This document shows positions 27,785 through 38,232 of a DNA stretch of 64,000 bases, one piece after another (the stretch's first letter is position 1; each line of letters starts with the position of its first letter). The translations under genes and the position numbers were made by a program. Location of the stretch: NCBI RefSeq assembly GCF_017161425.1, contig NZ_CP071057.1, positions 186,001 to 250,000 on the forward strand. The letters run 5' to 3'. Origin of the DNA: Marinicauda algicola. Its GTDB lineage: Bacteria > Pseudomonadota > Alphaproteobacteria > Caulobacterales > Maricaulaceae. Below the pieces are notes generated by a model. The model made no database searches. It saw only the letters and a program-made list of their open reading frames with translations, and was not told the DNA's origin.

Positions 27785-29116
27785 ATGGGCCTGTTTGATC
27801 GTTTGCGCACCGAGGACGAGGACGCGGCGGGCGCTCCGGCCGCAAAGCCGGGCCTGTTCGCCGCGCTCGAGGTCGGGACCTCCAAGACGGTCTGCTTCAT
27901 CGTCAAGAGCGAGGCGACCATCGCGGGCTCGCGCCTGCGCGTCGTCGGCGTCGGCCACCAGTCGAGCCGCGGGGTGCGCGGCGGCACCATCGTCGACATG
28001 AACGCCGCCCAGTCCTCGATCAAGACCGCGGTGGAGAACGCCGAGCGCATGGCCGGCCACGCCGTGAGCGAGGTGACGCTCGTGACCGCCGCGGGCGGGC
28101 TCTCCTCCACGCGCATCGGGGTGGAAGCCCCGCTCTCGCGCCGCGAGGTCTCCGATCGCGATCTGCGCCATGCCCTGCGCGAGGGGCTGCAGACCTTCTT
28201 CGAGCCGGGACGGGTCATGCTGCACGCCATCCCGCTCGGCTGGCGGGTGGACAATCATCGCGGGGTGAAGGATCCGCGCGGCATGTTCGGACGTGAACTC
28301 GGCGTCGACCTGCACATCGTCACCGCCCCGATCGAGCCGCTCAGGAATCTCGCCACCTGCGTGGAGCGCTGCCGCCTGTCCATCGCGGGTATCGTGGCGA
28401 CGCCCTATGCGGCGGGTCTCTCGGCCCTCGTCGAGGACGAGCTGCTGCTCGGTGCCATGGTGATCGACATGGGTGCGGCGACGACCAGCGTCGGCGTCTT
28501 CGCGGAAGGCTCGCTCATCCATGTCGACGGCGTGCCGATCGGCGGCGCGCACGTGACCAGCGACATCGCGCGCGGCCTGTCGACCCCGGTCAGCGCGGCC
28601 GAGCGCATCAAGGTGCTCTATGGCTCGGCGCTGGATTCCCCCGATGACGACCAGGTGATGATCGAGACCCCGCCGGTCGCCGGGGACGGGGATACCACCA
28701 TGGTCCAGCAGCCGCGCGCGCTTCTGAACGCCGTGATCCGCCCGCGCCTGGAGGAAGTGTTCGAACTCCTGCGCGACCGGCTCGATGCCGCCGGCGTCTC
28801 GCGTGCCGCCGGGCGCCGTCTGGTGTTGACGGGCGGGGCCGCGCAGCTGCCCGGCGCGGCGGAACTGGCCGGCCGGGTGCTGTCCAAGCAGGTGCGCATC
28901 GGCCGGCCCTCCGGCCTTCACGGGCTCGGCGACGCGGTCTCCGGCCCGGCCTTCTCCGCATGTGCCGGCGTGATCGTGCGCCGCGCGCGCGGCAGCGCGG
29001 AAGCCATCGCCGGCCCGCCCCCTCTCAACGGTGCCGGCGAGCGCCGCCTGAAGGCCGCCGCCGGCGGCGAGCGCGGCCCCAAAGCCATCCTGCGCTGGTT
29101 CGCGGAGAGCTTCTGA
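27785..29116 (+). CDS. ftsA: Cell division protein FtsA
   Basis: FtsA is the actin-like ATPase that tethers FtsZ to the membrane. The 443-residue protein has the FtsA N-terminal motif FAALEVGTSKTVCFIVK, the SHS2/1C region, the phosphate-binding MVIDMGAATTSVGVF, and VLTGGAAQLPG. The C-terminal ILRWFAESF is the amphipathic membrane-targeting helix expected at the FtsA end. It follows ftsQ by 6 bp. A 180-bp regulatory region separates it from ftsZ. Confidence 0.96.
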   Translation: MGLFDRLRTEDEDAAGAPAAKPGLFAALEVGTSKTVCFIVKSEATIAGSRLRVVGVGHQSSRGVRGGTIVDMNAAQSSIKTAVENAERMAGHAVSEVTLVTAAGGLSSTRIGVEAPLSRREVSDRDLRHALREGLQTFFEPGRVMLHAIPLGWRVDNHRGVKDPRGMFGRELGVDLHIVTAPIEPLRNLATCVERCRLSIAGIVATPYAAGLSALVEDELLLGAMVIDMGAATTSVGVFAEGSLIHVDGVPIGGAHVTSDIARGLSTPVSAAERIKVLYGSALDSPDDDQVMIETPPVAGDGDTTMVQQPRALLNAVIRPRLEEVFELLRDRLDAAGVSRAAGRRLVLTGGAAQLPGAAELAGRVLSKQVRIGRPSGLHGLGDAVSGPAFSACAGVIVRRARGSAEAIAGPPPLNGAGERRLKAAAGGERGPKAILRWFAESF

Positions 29117-29166
29117 CGCCGCCCGCGTTAACCGCGCTCACTCAAACCTTACGATTTTTGCAGCGC

Positions 29167-29181
29167 GTTCCCAAAGCGTTC
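29167..29181 (+). promoter_or_regulatory. LexA-type SOS box upstream of ftsZ
   Basis: GTTC (29167-29170), seven bases, then GTTC (29178-29181) exactly matches the alphaproteobacterial LexA pattern. The wider GCGTTCC is repeated with the same 11-bp period (29165-29171 and 29176-29182). It lies 116 bp before the ftsZ start, in a non-coding region. No experimental support is available from sequence alone. Confidence 0.45.
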
Positions 29182-29184
29182 CGG

Positions 29185-29204
29185 GAATCGTCGCCGCCGG
29201 ACTC
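29185..29204. promoter_or_regulatory. Two GANTC (CcrM-type) methylation sites in the ftsZ leader
   Basis: GAATC (29185-29189) and GACTC (29200-29204) are both GANTC. In Caulobacter, CcrM methylation at GANTC together with GcrA raises ftsZ transcription (established knowledge). Finding two within 20 bp between the LexA-type and CtrA-type boxes suggests a similar switch here. That this organism uses CcrM is inference. Confidence 0.55.
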
Positions 29205-29211
29205 CATTCCC

Positions 29212-29226
29212 TTAACTCTCGATTAA
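29212..29226 (+). promoter_or_regulatory. CtrA-type box upstream of ftsZ
   Basis: TTAA (29212-29215), seven bases, then TTAA (29223-29226) matches the CtrA consensus, 71 bp before the ftsZ start. CtrA represses ftsZ in Caulobacter swarmer cells (established knowledge). A 6-bp palindrome, CAAGCT-GTTA-AGCTTG (29254-29269), lies between this box and the gene and may be another operator. Confidence 0.7.
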
Positions 29227-29296
29227 ACAAGCGCTTTCAGAGTGGTTCGCAAACAAGCTGTTAAGCTTGACCGCTGGTTTATGGAGCATTCCCGCC

Positions 29297-30874
29297 ATGT
29301 CGCTCAACCTGTCCGCGCCCGAGCCGACCGAGCTGAAGCCGCGCATCCTCGTCTTCGGGGTCGGCGGGGCCGGGGGCAATGCCGTCAACAACATGATCGA
29401 GGCCAATCTCGAAGGCGTCGATTTCGTGGTGGCCAACACCGACGCGCAGGCCCTGTCCCGCTCGCGTACGGACCGGCGCATCCAGATGGGCCAGCAGATC
29501 ACCGAGGGGCTCGGCGCGGGCGCACGCCCCGAGGTCGGCGAGCAGTCTGCCGAGGACTCCCTGCAGGAGATCCTCGAGCACCTGGCCGGCGCGCACATGG
29601 TCTTCATCACCGCCGGCATGGGCGGGGGCACCGGCACCGGCGCCGCGCCGGTGATCGCGCGCGCCGCGCGCGAGCAGGGCATCCTGACCGTGGGCGTGGT
29701 CACCAAGCCCTTCCACTTCGAAGGCACGCGTCGCATGCGCCTTGCCGAATCCGGCATCGAGCGCCTGCAGAGCCATGTCGACACGCTGATCATCATCCCG
29801 AACCAGAACCTGTTCCGCATCGCCACGGAGAAGACGACCTTCGCCGAGGCGTTCTCGATGGCCGACCAGGTCCTGCACTCGGGCGTTCGCGGCATCACCG
29901 ACCTCATGGTCATGCCCGGCCTGATCAACCTGGACTTCGCCGACGTGCGCACCGTGATGAACGAGATGGGCAAGGCGATGATGGGGACCGGCGAGGCCTC
30001 CGGCGAGAAGCGCGCCATCGAGGCCGCCCATGCCGCCATCGCCAACCCGCTGCTCGACGACGTCTCGATGAAGGGCGCCAAGGGCGTGCTCATCAACATC
30101 ACCGGCGGCATGGACATGACGCTGTACGAGGTCGACGAGGCGGCCAACGAGATCCGCGAGGAAGTCGACCCGGACGCCAACATCATCGTCGGCTCGACCT
30201 TCGACGAGAGCATGGAGGGCACGATCCGCGTTTCGGTCGTGGCCACCGGGATCGATCAGGAGCAGGTCACCCAGGTCGATCCGCGCCGCCAGCAGGGCAC
30301 CGGCAATGTCGTCAACGCCTGGAAGAGCCGCGAGAGCCGGCCCCAGCGCCAGGCCGAACCGCTGGTGCGCCGCGCCGCCGACGCGGTCGCGGTGAACGAG
30401 AGCCCAGTCGTCCGCGGCGAAGCGCAGACGGAACGCCCGGCCGCGCGCTCGGTGGAGATCTCCGAACCCGTGGAAACTGCGATGGACCAGGCGGTCAGCG
30501 CGCCGGATGCCTATTCGGCGCGCGAAGAGGACGAGCGCCCGGAAGTCGTGCGCACCCGCGAGCGCCTGGAACAGGCCGCCTCCGAGCTGCGCCGCCCGGC
30601 CGCGCCGGCCCGGCGCGAGCCGGAACCCGAGCCGGAAGAGGAGAGCAGGCCCCGCCTCGGCCTGTCGATCTTCGGCCGCCGGGCCAAGCCCAAGCCGACC
30701 CCGCCCGCGCCGCAGGCCCGCATCGCGCCGCAGCGCCCGGCCCAGGCCCAGCCGCGCCCGGCCCAGCAGGCCCAGCCGCGTCACAACCCGGCCGATACCG
30801 GAGACCTGTTCGGGTCGGAGATCGACGAGAGCGAGCTGGAGATCCCCGCCTTCCTTCGCCGCCAGGCGAACTAG
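29297..30874 (+). CDS. ftsZ: Cell division protein FtsZ
   Basis: FtsZ is the tubulin-like GTPase that forms the Z ring. The 525-residue protein has the nucleotide-binding [13 protein letters not shown] (21-33), the tubulin signature GGGTGTG (109-115), and the T7 loop NLDFADV. About 190 residues of Pro/Arg/Gln/Glu-rich linker follow the GTPase domain. The chain ends in the conserved C-terminal peptide ([10 protein letters not shown]) that binds FtsA and other partners. The long linker is normal in this group (Caulobacter FtsZ ~508 aa). The ATG at 29297 has GGAG at 29283-29286. An in-frame start at 29267 would add ten residues and overlap the palindrome. Confidence 0.98.
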   Translation: MSLNLSAPEPTELKPRILVFGVGGAGGNAVNNMIEANLEGVDFVVANTDAQALSRSRTDRRIQMGQQITEGLGAGARPEVGEQSAEDSLQEILEHLAGAHMVFITAGMGGGTGTGAAPVIARAAREQGILTVGVVTKPFHFEGTRRMRLAESGIERLQSHVDTLIIIPNQNLFRIATEKTTFAEAFSMADQVLHSGVRGITDLMVMPGLINLDFADVRTVMNEMGKAMMGTGEASGEKRAIEAAHAAIANPLLDDVSMKGAKGVLINITGGMDMTLYEVDEAANEIREEVDPDANIIVGSTFDESMEGTIRVSVVATGIDQEQVTQVDPRRQQGTGNVVNAWKSRESRPQRQAEPLVRRAADAVAVNESPVVRGEAQTERPAARSVEISEPVETAMDQAVSAPDAYSAREEDERPEVVRTRERLEQAASELRRPAAPARREPEPEPEEESRPRLGLSIFGRRAKPKPTPPAPQARIAPQRPAQAQPRPAQQAQPRHNPADTGDLFGSEIDESELEIPAFLRRQAN

Positions 30875-30906
30875 GGTCCAAGGCCTTGTCGCTGCGAGAA
30901 GTTTTC

Positions 30907-30934
30907 GGCCGGTCGGGGCACGCCCCGGCCGGCC
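30907..30934 (+). terminator. Candidate terminator hairpin after ftsZ
   Basis: A 13-bp stem (GGCCGGTCGGGGC, 30907-30919, against GCCCCGGCCGGCC, 30922-30934, with one G-T wobble and a two-base loop) lies 32 bp after the ftsZ stop. The run of T residues after it is short, so intrinsic termination may be weak. Confidence 0.55.
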
Positions 30935-30951
30935 GTCCCGTTTCGTAACAT

Positions 30952-30976
30952 GGCGCAACATTCCTTTAATTGCGCC
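30952..30976. promoter_or_regulatory. Inverted repeat in the lpxC leader
   Basis: GGCGCAA (30952-30958) and TTGCGCC (30970-30976) form a perfect 7-bp dyad around an AT-richer 11-bp centre, about 100 bp before lpxC. The layout suits a dimeric repressor site overlapping the promoter, but the binding protein is unknown. Confidence 0.4.
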
Positions 30977-31078
30977 GCTGCGAGGGCGCGCTAGTTTGCC
31001 CCGCGACAATGAGGGGCAACGTGTCCGCGGCCCAACCGGGCCGCTCCTGGCACGCAGAAAAAAACGAGACGAACGTCC

Positions 31079-31978
31079 ATGATGGAACGGACAACTCTGG
31101 CCGCGCCGGCCGTGTGTGCAGGCGTAGGACTCCATACCGGCGCCCGGGTGCGCATGGCGATGCGACCGGGCAAGCCCGGCACCGGCATCGTCTTCGAACG
31201 CACCGATCTCGACCTCGACGACCGCCTCGTGGCGGCGCGCTACGACCGCGTGCGTTCGACCGATCTCGGCACCACCCTGGTCAACGATGCGGGCGCGTCT
31301 GTCTCCACAGTCGAACACCTGATGGCCGCGCTCGCCGGGCTCGGCATCGACGATCTCTACATCGAGCTCGACGGCCCGGAAATCCCGGCGATGGACGGCT
31401 CGTCCGCGCCCTTTGTCGATCTCGCCCTGCGCGCCGGTCTCGCGCGCCAGCCCGCCCCGCGCCGCGCCATCCAGGTGCTCAAGCCGATCACCGTCACCGA
31501 TGGCGGACGCGAGGCGAGCTTCCTGCCGGCGCTGAAGCAGGCCATCGACGTGGAGATCGACTTTCCCGATCCGGCGATCGGCCGGCAGCACTTCGCCTTC
31601 GAGGTGACGGCCGAGAATTTCCGCGATCTGGTGGCCCCGGCCCGGACCTTCGGCTTCCGCCGCGATCTCGACATGCTGCTGAAGAACGGGCTCGCCCGCG
31701 GCGGCTCGATGGACAATGCCATCGTGGTCGAGGACGGGCGAATCGCCAATCCGGGGGGCTTGCGCTTCGCCGACGAGTTCGTGCGTCACAAGGCGCTCGA
31801 CGCGCTCGGCGATCTCTACCTCGCCGGCGCGCCGATCCTGGGGCTCTACCGCGCCACGCGGCCGGGCCACTACATCAACAGCCTCGCGGTGAATGCGTTG
31901 CTCGCCGACCGCTCGGCCTGGAAGATGGTCTCGCTGCGCGACGTGGCGGGCCCGGCCGAGCGTCTCGCGCAGACCTGA
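31079..31978 (+). CDS. lpxC: UDP-3-O-acyl-N-acetylglucosamine deacetylase LpxC
   Basis: LpxC is the zinc deacetylase that commits UDP-GlcNAc to lipid A. The 299-residue product has the zinc-binding STVEHLMAALAGLGIDD (His80), the central EIPAMDGSSAPF, the insert ARTFGF, and FVRHKALDALGDL, whose His and Asp complete the zinc site. Two ATGs in a row (31079 and 31082) are possible starts. It follows ftsZ, as in many proteobacteria, but with its own 204-bp leader. Confidence 0.97.
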   Translation: MMERTTLAAPAVCAGVGLHTGARVRMAMRPGKPGTGIVFERTDLDLDDRLVAARYDRVRSTDLGTTLVNDAGASVSTVEHLMAALAGLGIDDLYIELDGPEIPAMDGSSAPFVDLALRAGLARQPAPRRAIQVLKPITVTDGGREASFLPALKQAIDVEIDFPDPAIGRQHFAFEVTAENFRDLVAPARTFGFRRDLDMLLKNGLARGGSMDNAIVVEDGRIANPGGLRFADEFVRHKALDALGDLYLAGAPILGLYRATRPGHYINSLAVNALLADRSAWKMVSLRDVAGPAERLAQT

Positions 31979-32102
31979 CGCGGCGCTTTTGCCGCGCGGC
32001 GGGATCGGTTAGAACTCCCTTCGCACTGCCGGACGAGATTTCGATGGGACAGGCGTCCCGTCCGGCGTAACCTGCTTTGCGTGAGCCCGAAGAGGACCCG
32101 CC

Positions 32103-32936
32103 ATGACGCTTGCCGTTCGCGCCGGACTGATCATCGCCGCGCTCGTCGCCCTGTCGGCCTGCGCCGGCCGTGACGAGCCCGAACTGCAATATGTCGAGCA
32201 GCCGGTGGAGATGCTCTACAACGAGGGCTTCCGCTATCTGGAGCGCCGCGAGTTCGACCGGGCGGCCGCCTTCTTCGACGAGGTCGAGCGCCAGCACCCC
32301 TTCTCCGAATGGGCCCGCCGCTCGATGCTGATGGCCGCGTTCGCGAACTACCAGGCCAACAAGTATGACGAGGCGATCTCCGACGCGGAGCGCTTCATCG
32401 CCCTGCACCCGGGCAATGCCAGCGCGCCCTACGCCTATTACCTGATCGCGCTGTCGCACTACGAGCGCATCTACGATGTCGGCCGCGACCAGTCGACGAC
32501 GCGCAACGCGCTCGATGCGCTGCAGCAGGTGGTGCGCCGCTTTCCCGATACGCCCTACGCCCAGGATGCGCGCATCAAGATCGAGATGACGCAGGACCAC
32601 CTGGCCGGCAAGGAGATGGATGTCGGCCGCTGGTACATGCGCAACGGCTACTATCTCGCCGCCATCAACCGCTATCAGAACGTCCTGCGCGACTACCCGC
32701 GCACCAGCCACGTTCCCGAGGCGCTGCACCGGCTGGTGGAGAGCTATGTCGCGCTCGGCATCGACACCGAGGCGCGTCAGGTCGCCTCCGTTCTCGGCTA
32801 CAACTTCCCGGGCTCGGACTGGTACCAGGACAGCTACGACCTCCTGACCTCGCGCGGCATCGCCATGGACGGCGAGGGGCTGGCCGAGGAACAGCCGACC
32901 CTGCTCGAGCGCGCCCTCGACCGCATTTTCGGCTAG
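32103..32936 (+). CDS. bamD: Outer membrane assembly lipoprotein BamD
   Basis: BamD is the TPR lipoprotein of the outer-membrane beta-barrel assembly complex. The 277-residue precursor has a lipobox with LSAC at residues 17-20 (Cys20 lipidated). Repeated TPR-like helices follow (MLYNEGFRYLERREFDRAAAF, YQANKYDEAISDAERFIALHP and later copies). The family-specific MRNGYYLAAINRYQNVLRDYP is present. The upstream 124-bp gap has hairpins at 31979-31996 and 32028-32066. recN begins 28 bp downstream. Confidence 0.95.
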   Translation: MTLAVRAGLIIAALVALSACAGRDEPELQYVEQPVEMLYNEGFRYLERREFDRAAAFFDEVERQHPFSEWARRSMLMAAFANYQANKYDEAISDAERFIALHPGNASAPYAYYLIALSHYERIYDVGRDQSTTRNALDALQQVVRRFPDTPYAQDARIKIEMTQDHLAGKEMDVGRWYMRNGYYLAAINRYQNVLRDYPRTSHVPEALHRLVESYVALGIDTEARQVASVLGYNFPGSDWYQDSYDLLTSRGIAMDGEGLAEEQPTLLERALDRIFG

Positions 32937-32964
32937 GCGCGAGGGGGAGCGGACAAGTTTCGCG

Positions 32965-34686
32965 ATGCTGACCTCGCTGTCCATTCGCGACATCGTCCTG
33001 ATCGACAGGCTGGACCTCGTTTTCGATGCCGGGCTCTCGGCGCTGACCGGGGAGACCGGGGCGGGCAAATCCATCCTGCTGGGCGCCCTGGGCCTCGCCT
33101 GCGGGGAGCGGGCTGACCGCGCGATGGTGCGCAGCGGGGCCGAGCAGGGCGGGGCGACCGCCGTGTTCGAGGTCTCCGCCGACCACCCCGCCTGGAGCGT
33201 GATCGCGGAAGCGGGCCTTGCCGCCGAGCCGGGCGAGCCGGTCATCCTGCGCCGGGTGGTCACGAGCGACGGACGCTCGCGCGCCCATGTCAACGACCAG
33301 CCCGCCAGCGTCGGCCTGTTGCGCGCGCTCGGCGACGTGCTGGTGGAGATTCACGGCCAGCACGACGGGCGCGGCCTGCTCGACCCGAAATCCCATCGCG
33401 GCCTGCTCGACGAGTTCGCGAAGAACGCCGCCGAGCGCGCCGCCGTCGCCGCGGCCTGGAAATCCCTGTCGCAGGCGAAGGCCCGCGTCGAGGAGCTCAA
33501 GGCCGCCAGCGAACGCGCCGCGAGCGAGGAAGAGTATCTGCGCCACGCGGTCGAGGAACTCGACGCGCTCGACCCGAAGGAGGGCGAGGAAACCCATCTC
33601 GCCGGCGAGCGCAAATTCCTGCAGCAGGCCGAGGCCGCGCTGACCGAACTGCAGGCGGCCGCCGATACGCTGTCGGGCGGGGAGGGCATGGCGGGCCGGC
33701 TGAACTCTGCCCTGAGAGGCCTGGAACGCGTGCGCGACGCGCTGGGCCGGGACGCCGCCGGCGCGCCGGGCGAGGACGATGCCGGGGCGGCCGGAACCGC
33801 CCGCGCCGCGCTCGACCGGGCCGCCGGCGCGCTCGATCGCGCACTCATCGAGTTCAACGAGGCCGAGGAGGCCCTGGCGCAGGCGGGCAGCGCCTTCGAC
33901 GTCGAACCCGGGCGCCTGGAAAAGGTCGAGGAGCGCCTGTTCGCCCTGCGCGCCGCGGCGAGGAAGCATTCGGTCGCGGTGGAAGACCTGCCCGAGCTTC
34001 GAAACCGCCTCGCCGAACGCCTCGAGGCGATCGAGCATGCCGAAGACCGGCTGAAGGAGGCCGGGGCCGCGCTGAAGGCCGCCGAGGCCGACTATGCCCG
34101 CGCGGCGCGATCGCTCACCGAGACCCGCACGCGCGCGGGCGCGCGCCTGGCCGAGCAGGTGATGGCCGAACTCGCGCCGCTGAAGCTCGACAAGGCCAAG
34201 TTCCGCGTCGCGGTCGAGAGCGAGGAGAGCCGGCCCGGGGCGAAGGGCTGGGACAGCGTCGCCTTCGAGGTCTCCACCAATCCCGGCGCGCCCTTCGGTC
34301 CGCTGGACAAGATCGCCTCGGGCGGCGAGCTCTCCCGCTTCGCGCTCGCCCTGAAGGTCTGCCTCGCCGGGGCGCAGAGCGGGCTCGTCATGGTGTTCGA
34401 CGAGGTCGACCAGGGGGTGGGCGGCGCGGTCGCCGACGCGGTCGGCTCGCGCCTGTCCCGCCTCGCGGCCGAGAGCCAGGCCCTGGTGGTGACGCACTCG
34501 CCCCAGGTGGCCGCCCGCGCGGCCCACCATTTCCGCATCGAGAAGAGCGAGACCGGCGAGGGCGTGCGCACCCATGTGCGCGCCCTAACCCCGGAAGAGC
34601 GCCGCGAGGAGATCGCCCGCATGCTGTCGGGCGCCGAGGTCACCGAAGCGGCGAGAGCCGCCGCGGCGCAGCTGATGGCGTCGTAG
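32965..34686 (+). CDS. recN: DNA repair protein RecN
   Basis: RecN is an SMC-like ATPase acting in double-strand break repair. The 573-residue protein has Walker A GETGAGKS (29-36), the HGQHDGRGLLDP motif, a long coiled coil (about 160-380, rich in Ala, Glu and Arg), the ABC signature ASGGELSRFALALK, and Walker B VMVFDEVDQGVGG. The order bamD-recN-ligA is common in alphaproteobacteria. No LexA-type box is visible in the short gap before it. Confidence 0.97.
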   Translation: MLTSLSIRDIVLIDRLDLVFDAGLSALTGETGAGKSILLGALGLACGERADRAMVRSGAEQGGATAVFEVSADHPAWSVIAEAGLAAEPGEPVILRRVVTSDGRSRAHVNDQPASVGLLRALGDVLVEIHGQHDGRGLLDPKSHRGLLDEFAKNAAERAAVAAAWKSLSQAKARVEELKAASERAASEEEYLRHAVEELDALDPKEGEETHLAGERKFLQQAEAALTELQAAADTLSGGEGMAGRLNSALRGLERVRDALGRDAAGAPGEDDAGAAGTARAALDRAAGALDRALIEFNEAEEALAQAGSAFDVEPGRLEKVEERLFALRAAARKHSVAVEDLPELRNRLAERLEAIEHAEDRLKEAGAALKAAEADYARAARSLTETRTRAGARLAEQVMAELAPLKLDKAKFRVAVESEESRPGAKGWDSVAFEVSTNPGAPFGPLDKIASGGELSRFALALKVCLAGAQSGLVMVFDEVDQGVGGAVADAVGSRLSRLAAESQALVVTHSPQVAARAAHHFRIEKSETGEGVRTHVRALTPEERREEIARMLSGAEVTEAARAAAAQLMAS

Positions 34687-34705
34687 TCCAGCACCTGGAA
34701 CGCAT

Positions 34706-34814
34706 GTCATCCCGGAAACGCAAGGCGTCATCCGGCATCTCGTGCCGGGGCCGAAGATGCCAGCCACGCCCTTGCGCGAGATCCCGGGCCGCACTGCGCG
34801 CGCCCGGGACGACA
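34706..34814. repeat. ~110-bp palindromic intergenic element, copy 2
   Basis: The ends are inverted: GTCATCCCGG (34706-34715) and CCGGGACGAC (34805-34814, one mismatch). Internal hairpins are CCGGCA/TGCCGG (34732-34748) and ATCCCGGGC/GCCCGGGAC (34781-34810). The right half resembles that of the copy at 2988-3097. It lies between recN and ligA. Confidence 0.65.
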
Positions 34815-34831
34815 CCGGAGGAAATGCATGA

Positions 34832-37009
<2,178 letters not shown>

Positions 37010-37235
37010 TCTCCGGCCTCTTTCCTTTGGGGGGGAGGGCCCGGCGGGAGCTGCTTTCCTCCCTCATGCTGAGGTGGCGCCAAGCGGCCTCGACGCACGC
37101 ACGGCGCGGCATATGCGGGAACAGCCGTGCCCGCTCTCCCCGCCCGGCCGACTTTCTTCCAGAATGTTTCCAGCAGCTTGCGCGAAACTTTCGGGAATCA
37201 ATCCGGCTGAGGCGGGGCCGGGCTATAGTTCGGGC

Positions 37236-37715
37236 ATGGTCGAAAAACTGAATGAGGCGGGTGACCCGCCGCGCCGGACAGCGCCCGATCACGCGCGCGA
37301 CTGGCGCCCTCTTCTCTACGAACACCAGGCCGGCACGGCGGCGGCGGCGATCGCCGCACGCCTCGGGCTCACCGAGCGCTGGGTGAAGGCGCGCCTGCGC
37401 CGGGAAGCCGACAGTCTTCCGCCGGCCGGGCCGGCGCGGCTCGCGGTGAAACTGCAATACGTCCTCGGTCAGGCCGAGGCCTCGCTCGGGCACGATCCGG
37501 CGGCCACCGAACGCGCGGCCAAGGCCGTGCTCGCGATGACCAAGGCGGCCGAGGCCGTCGCGGTCTTCACCGCTCAGCATACAGCCAGGGAGGCAGGCGC
37601 GGATAATGACTACCAGACGCGGCGCGCCGCCCTCGAAGCCAAGATCGCTCGACTCCTTGAAGCCGAGCGAGCACGCGAAGGTGCTGAAGACCCTGAAGAC
37701 GGATCAGGAGATTGA
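37236..37715 (+). CDS. Terminase small subunit-like protein of a gene transfer agent remnant (g1-like)
   Basis: The 159-residue product has an N-terminal helix-turn-helix (about residues 27-56, LLYEHQAGTAAAAIAARLGLTERW split, then VKARLRREAD) and an alpha-helical C-terminal half. This is the plan of a small terminase that recruits DNA for packaging. It sits immediately before a large-terminase fragment, as g1 precedes g2 in the Rhodobacter GTA (family knowledge). Its end overlaps the terminase reading frame by 110 bp. Because its partner is truncated, any packaging role is unlikely. The family call rests on context and architecture. Confidence 0.65.
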   Translation: MVEKLNEAGDPPRRTAPDHARDWRPLLYEHQAGTAAAAIAARLGLTERWVKARLRREADSLPPAGPARLAVKLQYVLGQAEASLGHDPAATERAAKAVLAMTKAAEAVAVFTAQHTAREAGADNDYQTRRAALEAKIARLLEAERAREGAEDPEDGSGD

Positions 37716-38232
37716 CGACTATGCCGACCTGTGGCGCAGCTGGGCGCATCCCTTTCAGCTGCCTCCTGCCACCGAGTGGCGCGTCTGGCTGTTCCTCGGC
37801 GGACGCGGGGCGGGCAAGACGCGGGCGGGCGCGGAATGGGTGCGCGCGTGCGTGGAGGCCGGCTCGCGGCGCGTGGCGCTGATCGGGCCGGACCAGCAGG
37901 CGGTGCGCGAGGTGATGATCGCGGGCCCCTCGGGGCTTCTTTCGATCGGGCCGCAGGAGATCCGGCCGCGCTTCGAGGCCTCGCGCCGGCGCCTCGTCTG
38001 GCCGAACGGGGCGGTGGGATACTGCTTTTCCGGCGAGGACCCGGACGGGCTCAGGGGCCCGCAATTCGATCTCGCCTGGGCCGACGCAGATCGATTTCGT
38101 CGGCATCGACTGGTACGCCCCGCTCGCCGACTGGCGCGAGGGCACGGCCCATCTCGATGCGCAGGCCGGCTGGGCCTCGATCCACGACCGCGCCTATCTC
38201 GCCGCCAACGTGGAGGGCGGGGAGGGCTATGA
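37606..38232 (+). pseudogene. Truncated GTA/phage large terminase (g2-like), N-terminal third only
   Basis: The first 160 codons encode the start of a TerL ATPase, including Walker A GGRGAGKT (65-72), LIGPDQQAVREVM, FSGEDPDGLRGPQFD and the lead-in to Walker B (LAWAD, 156-160), where a normal protein continues with Glu. After Asp160 (base 38085) the frame leaves terminase sequence. The next ~48 codons are an out-of-frame reading of the g15 tail gene (DRFRRHRLVRPARR...). The rest of the ATPase and the nuclease domain are missing, so the gene is broken by a deletion joined at about 38086. Confidence 0.88.

Noticed and set aside
14192-30874. Long minus-strand frames throughout the dcw cluster (for example near 18246-20183 and 29279-31870)
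   Set aside because: All lie opposite mur/fts genes with intact motifs, and their translations are compositionally biased.
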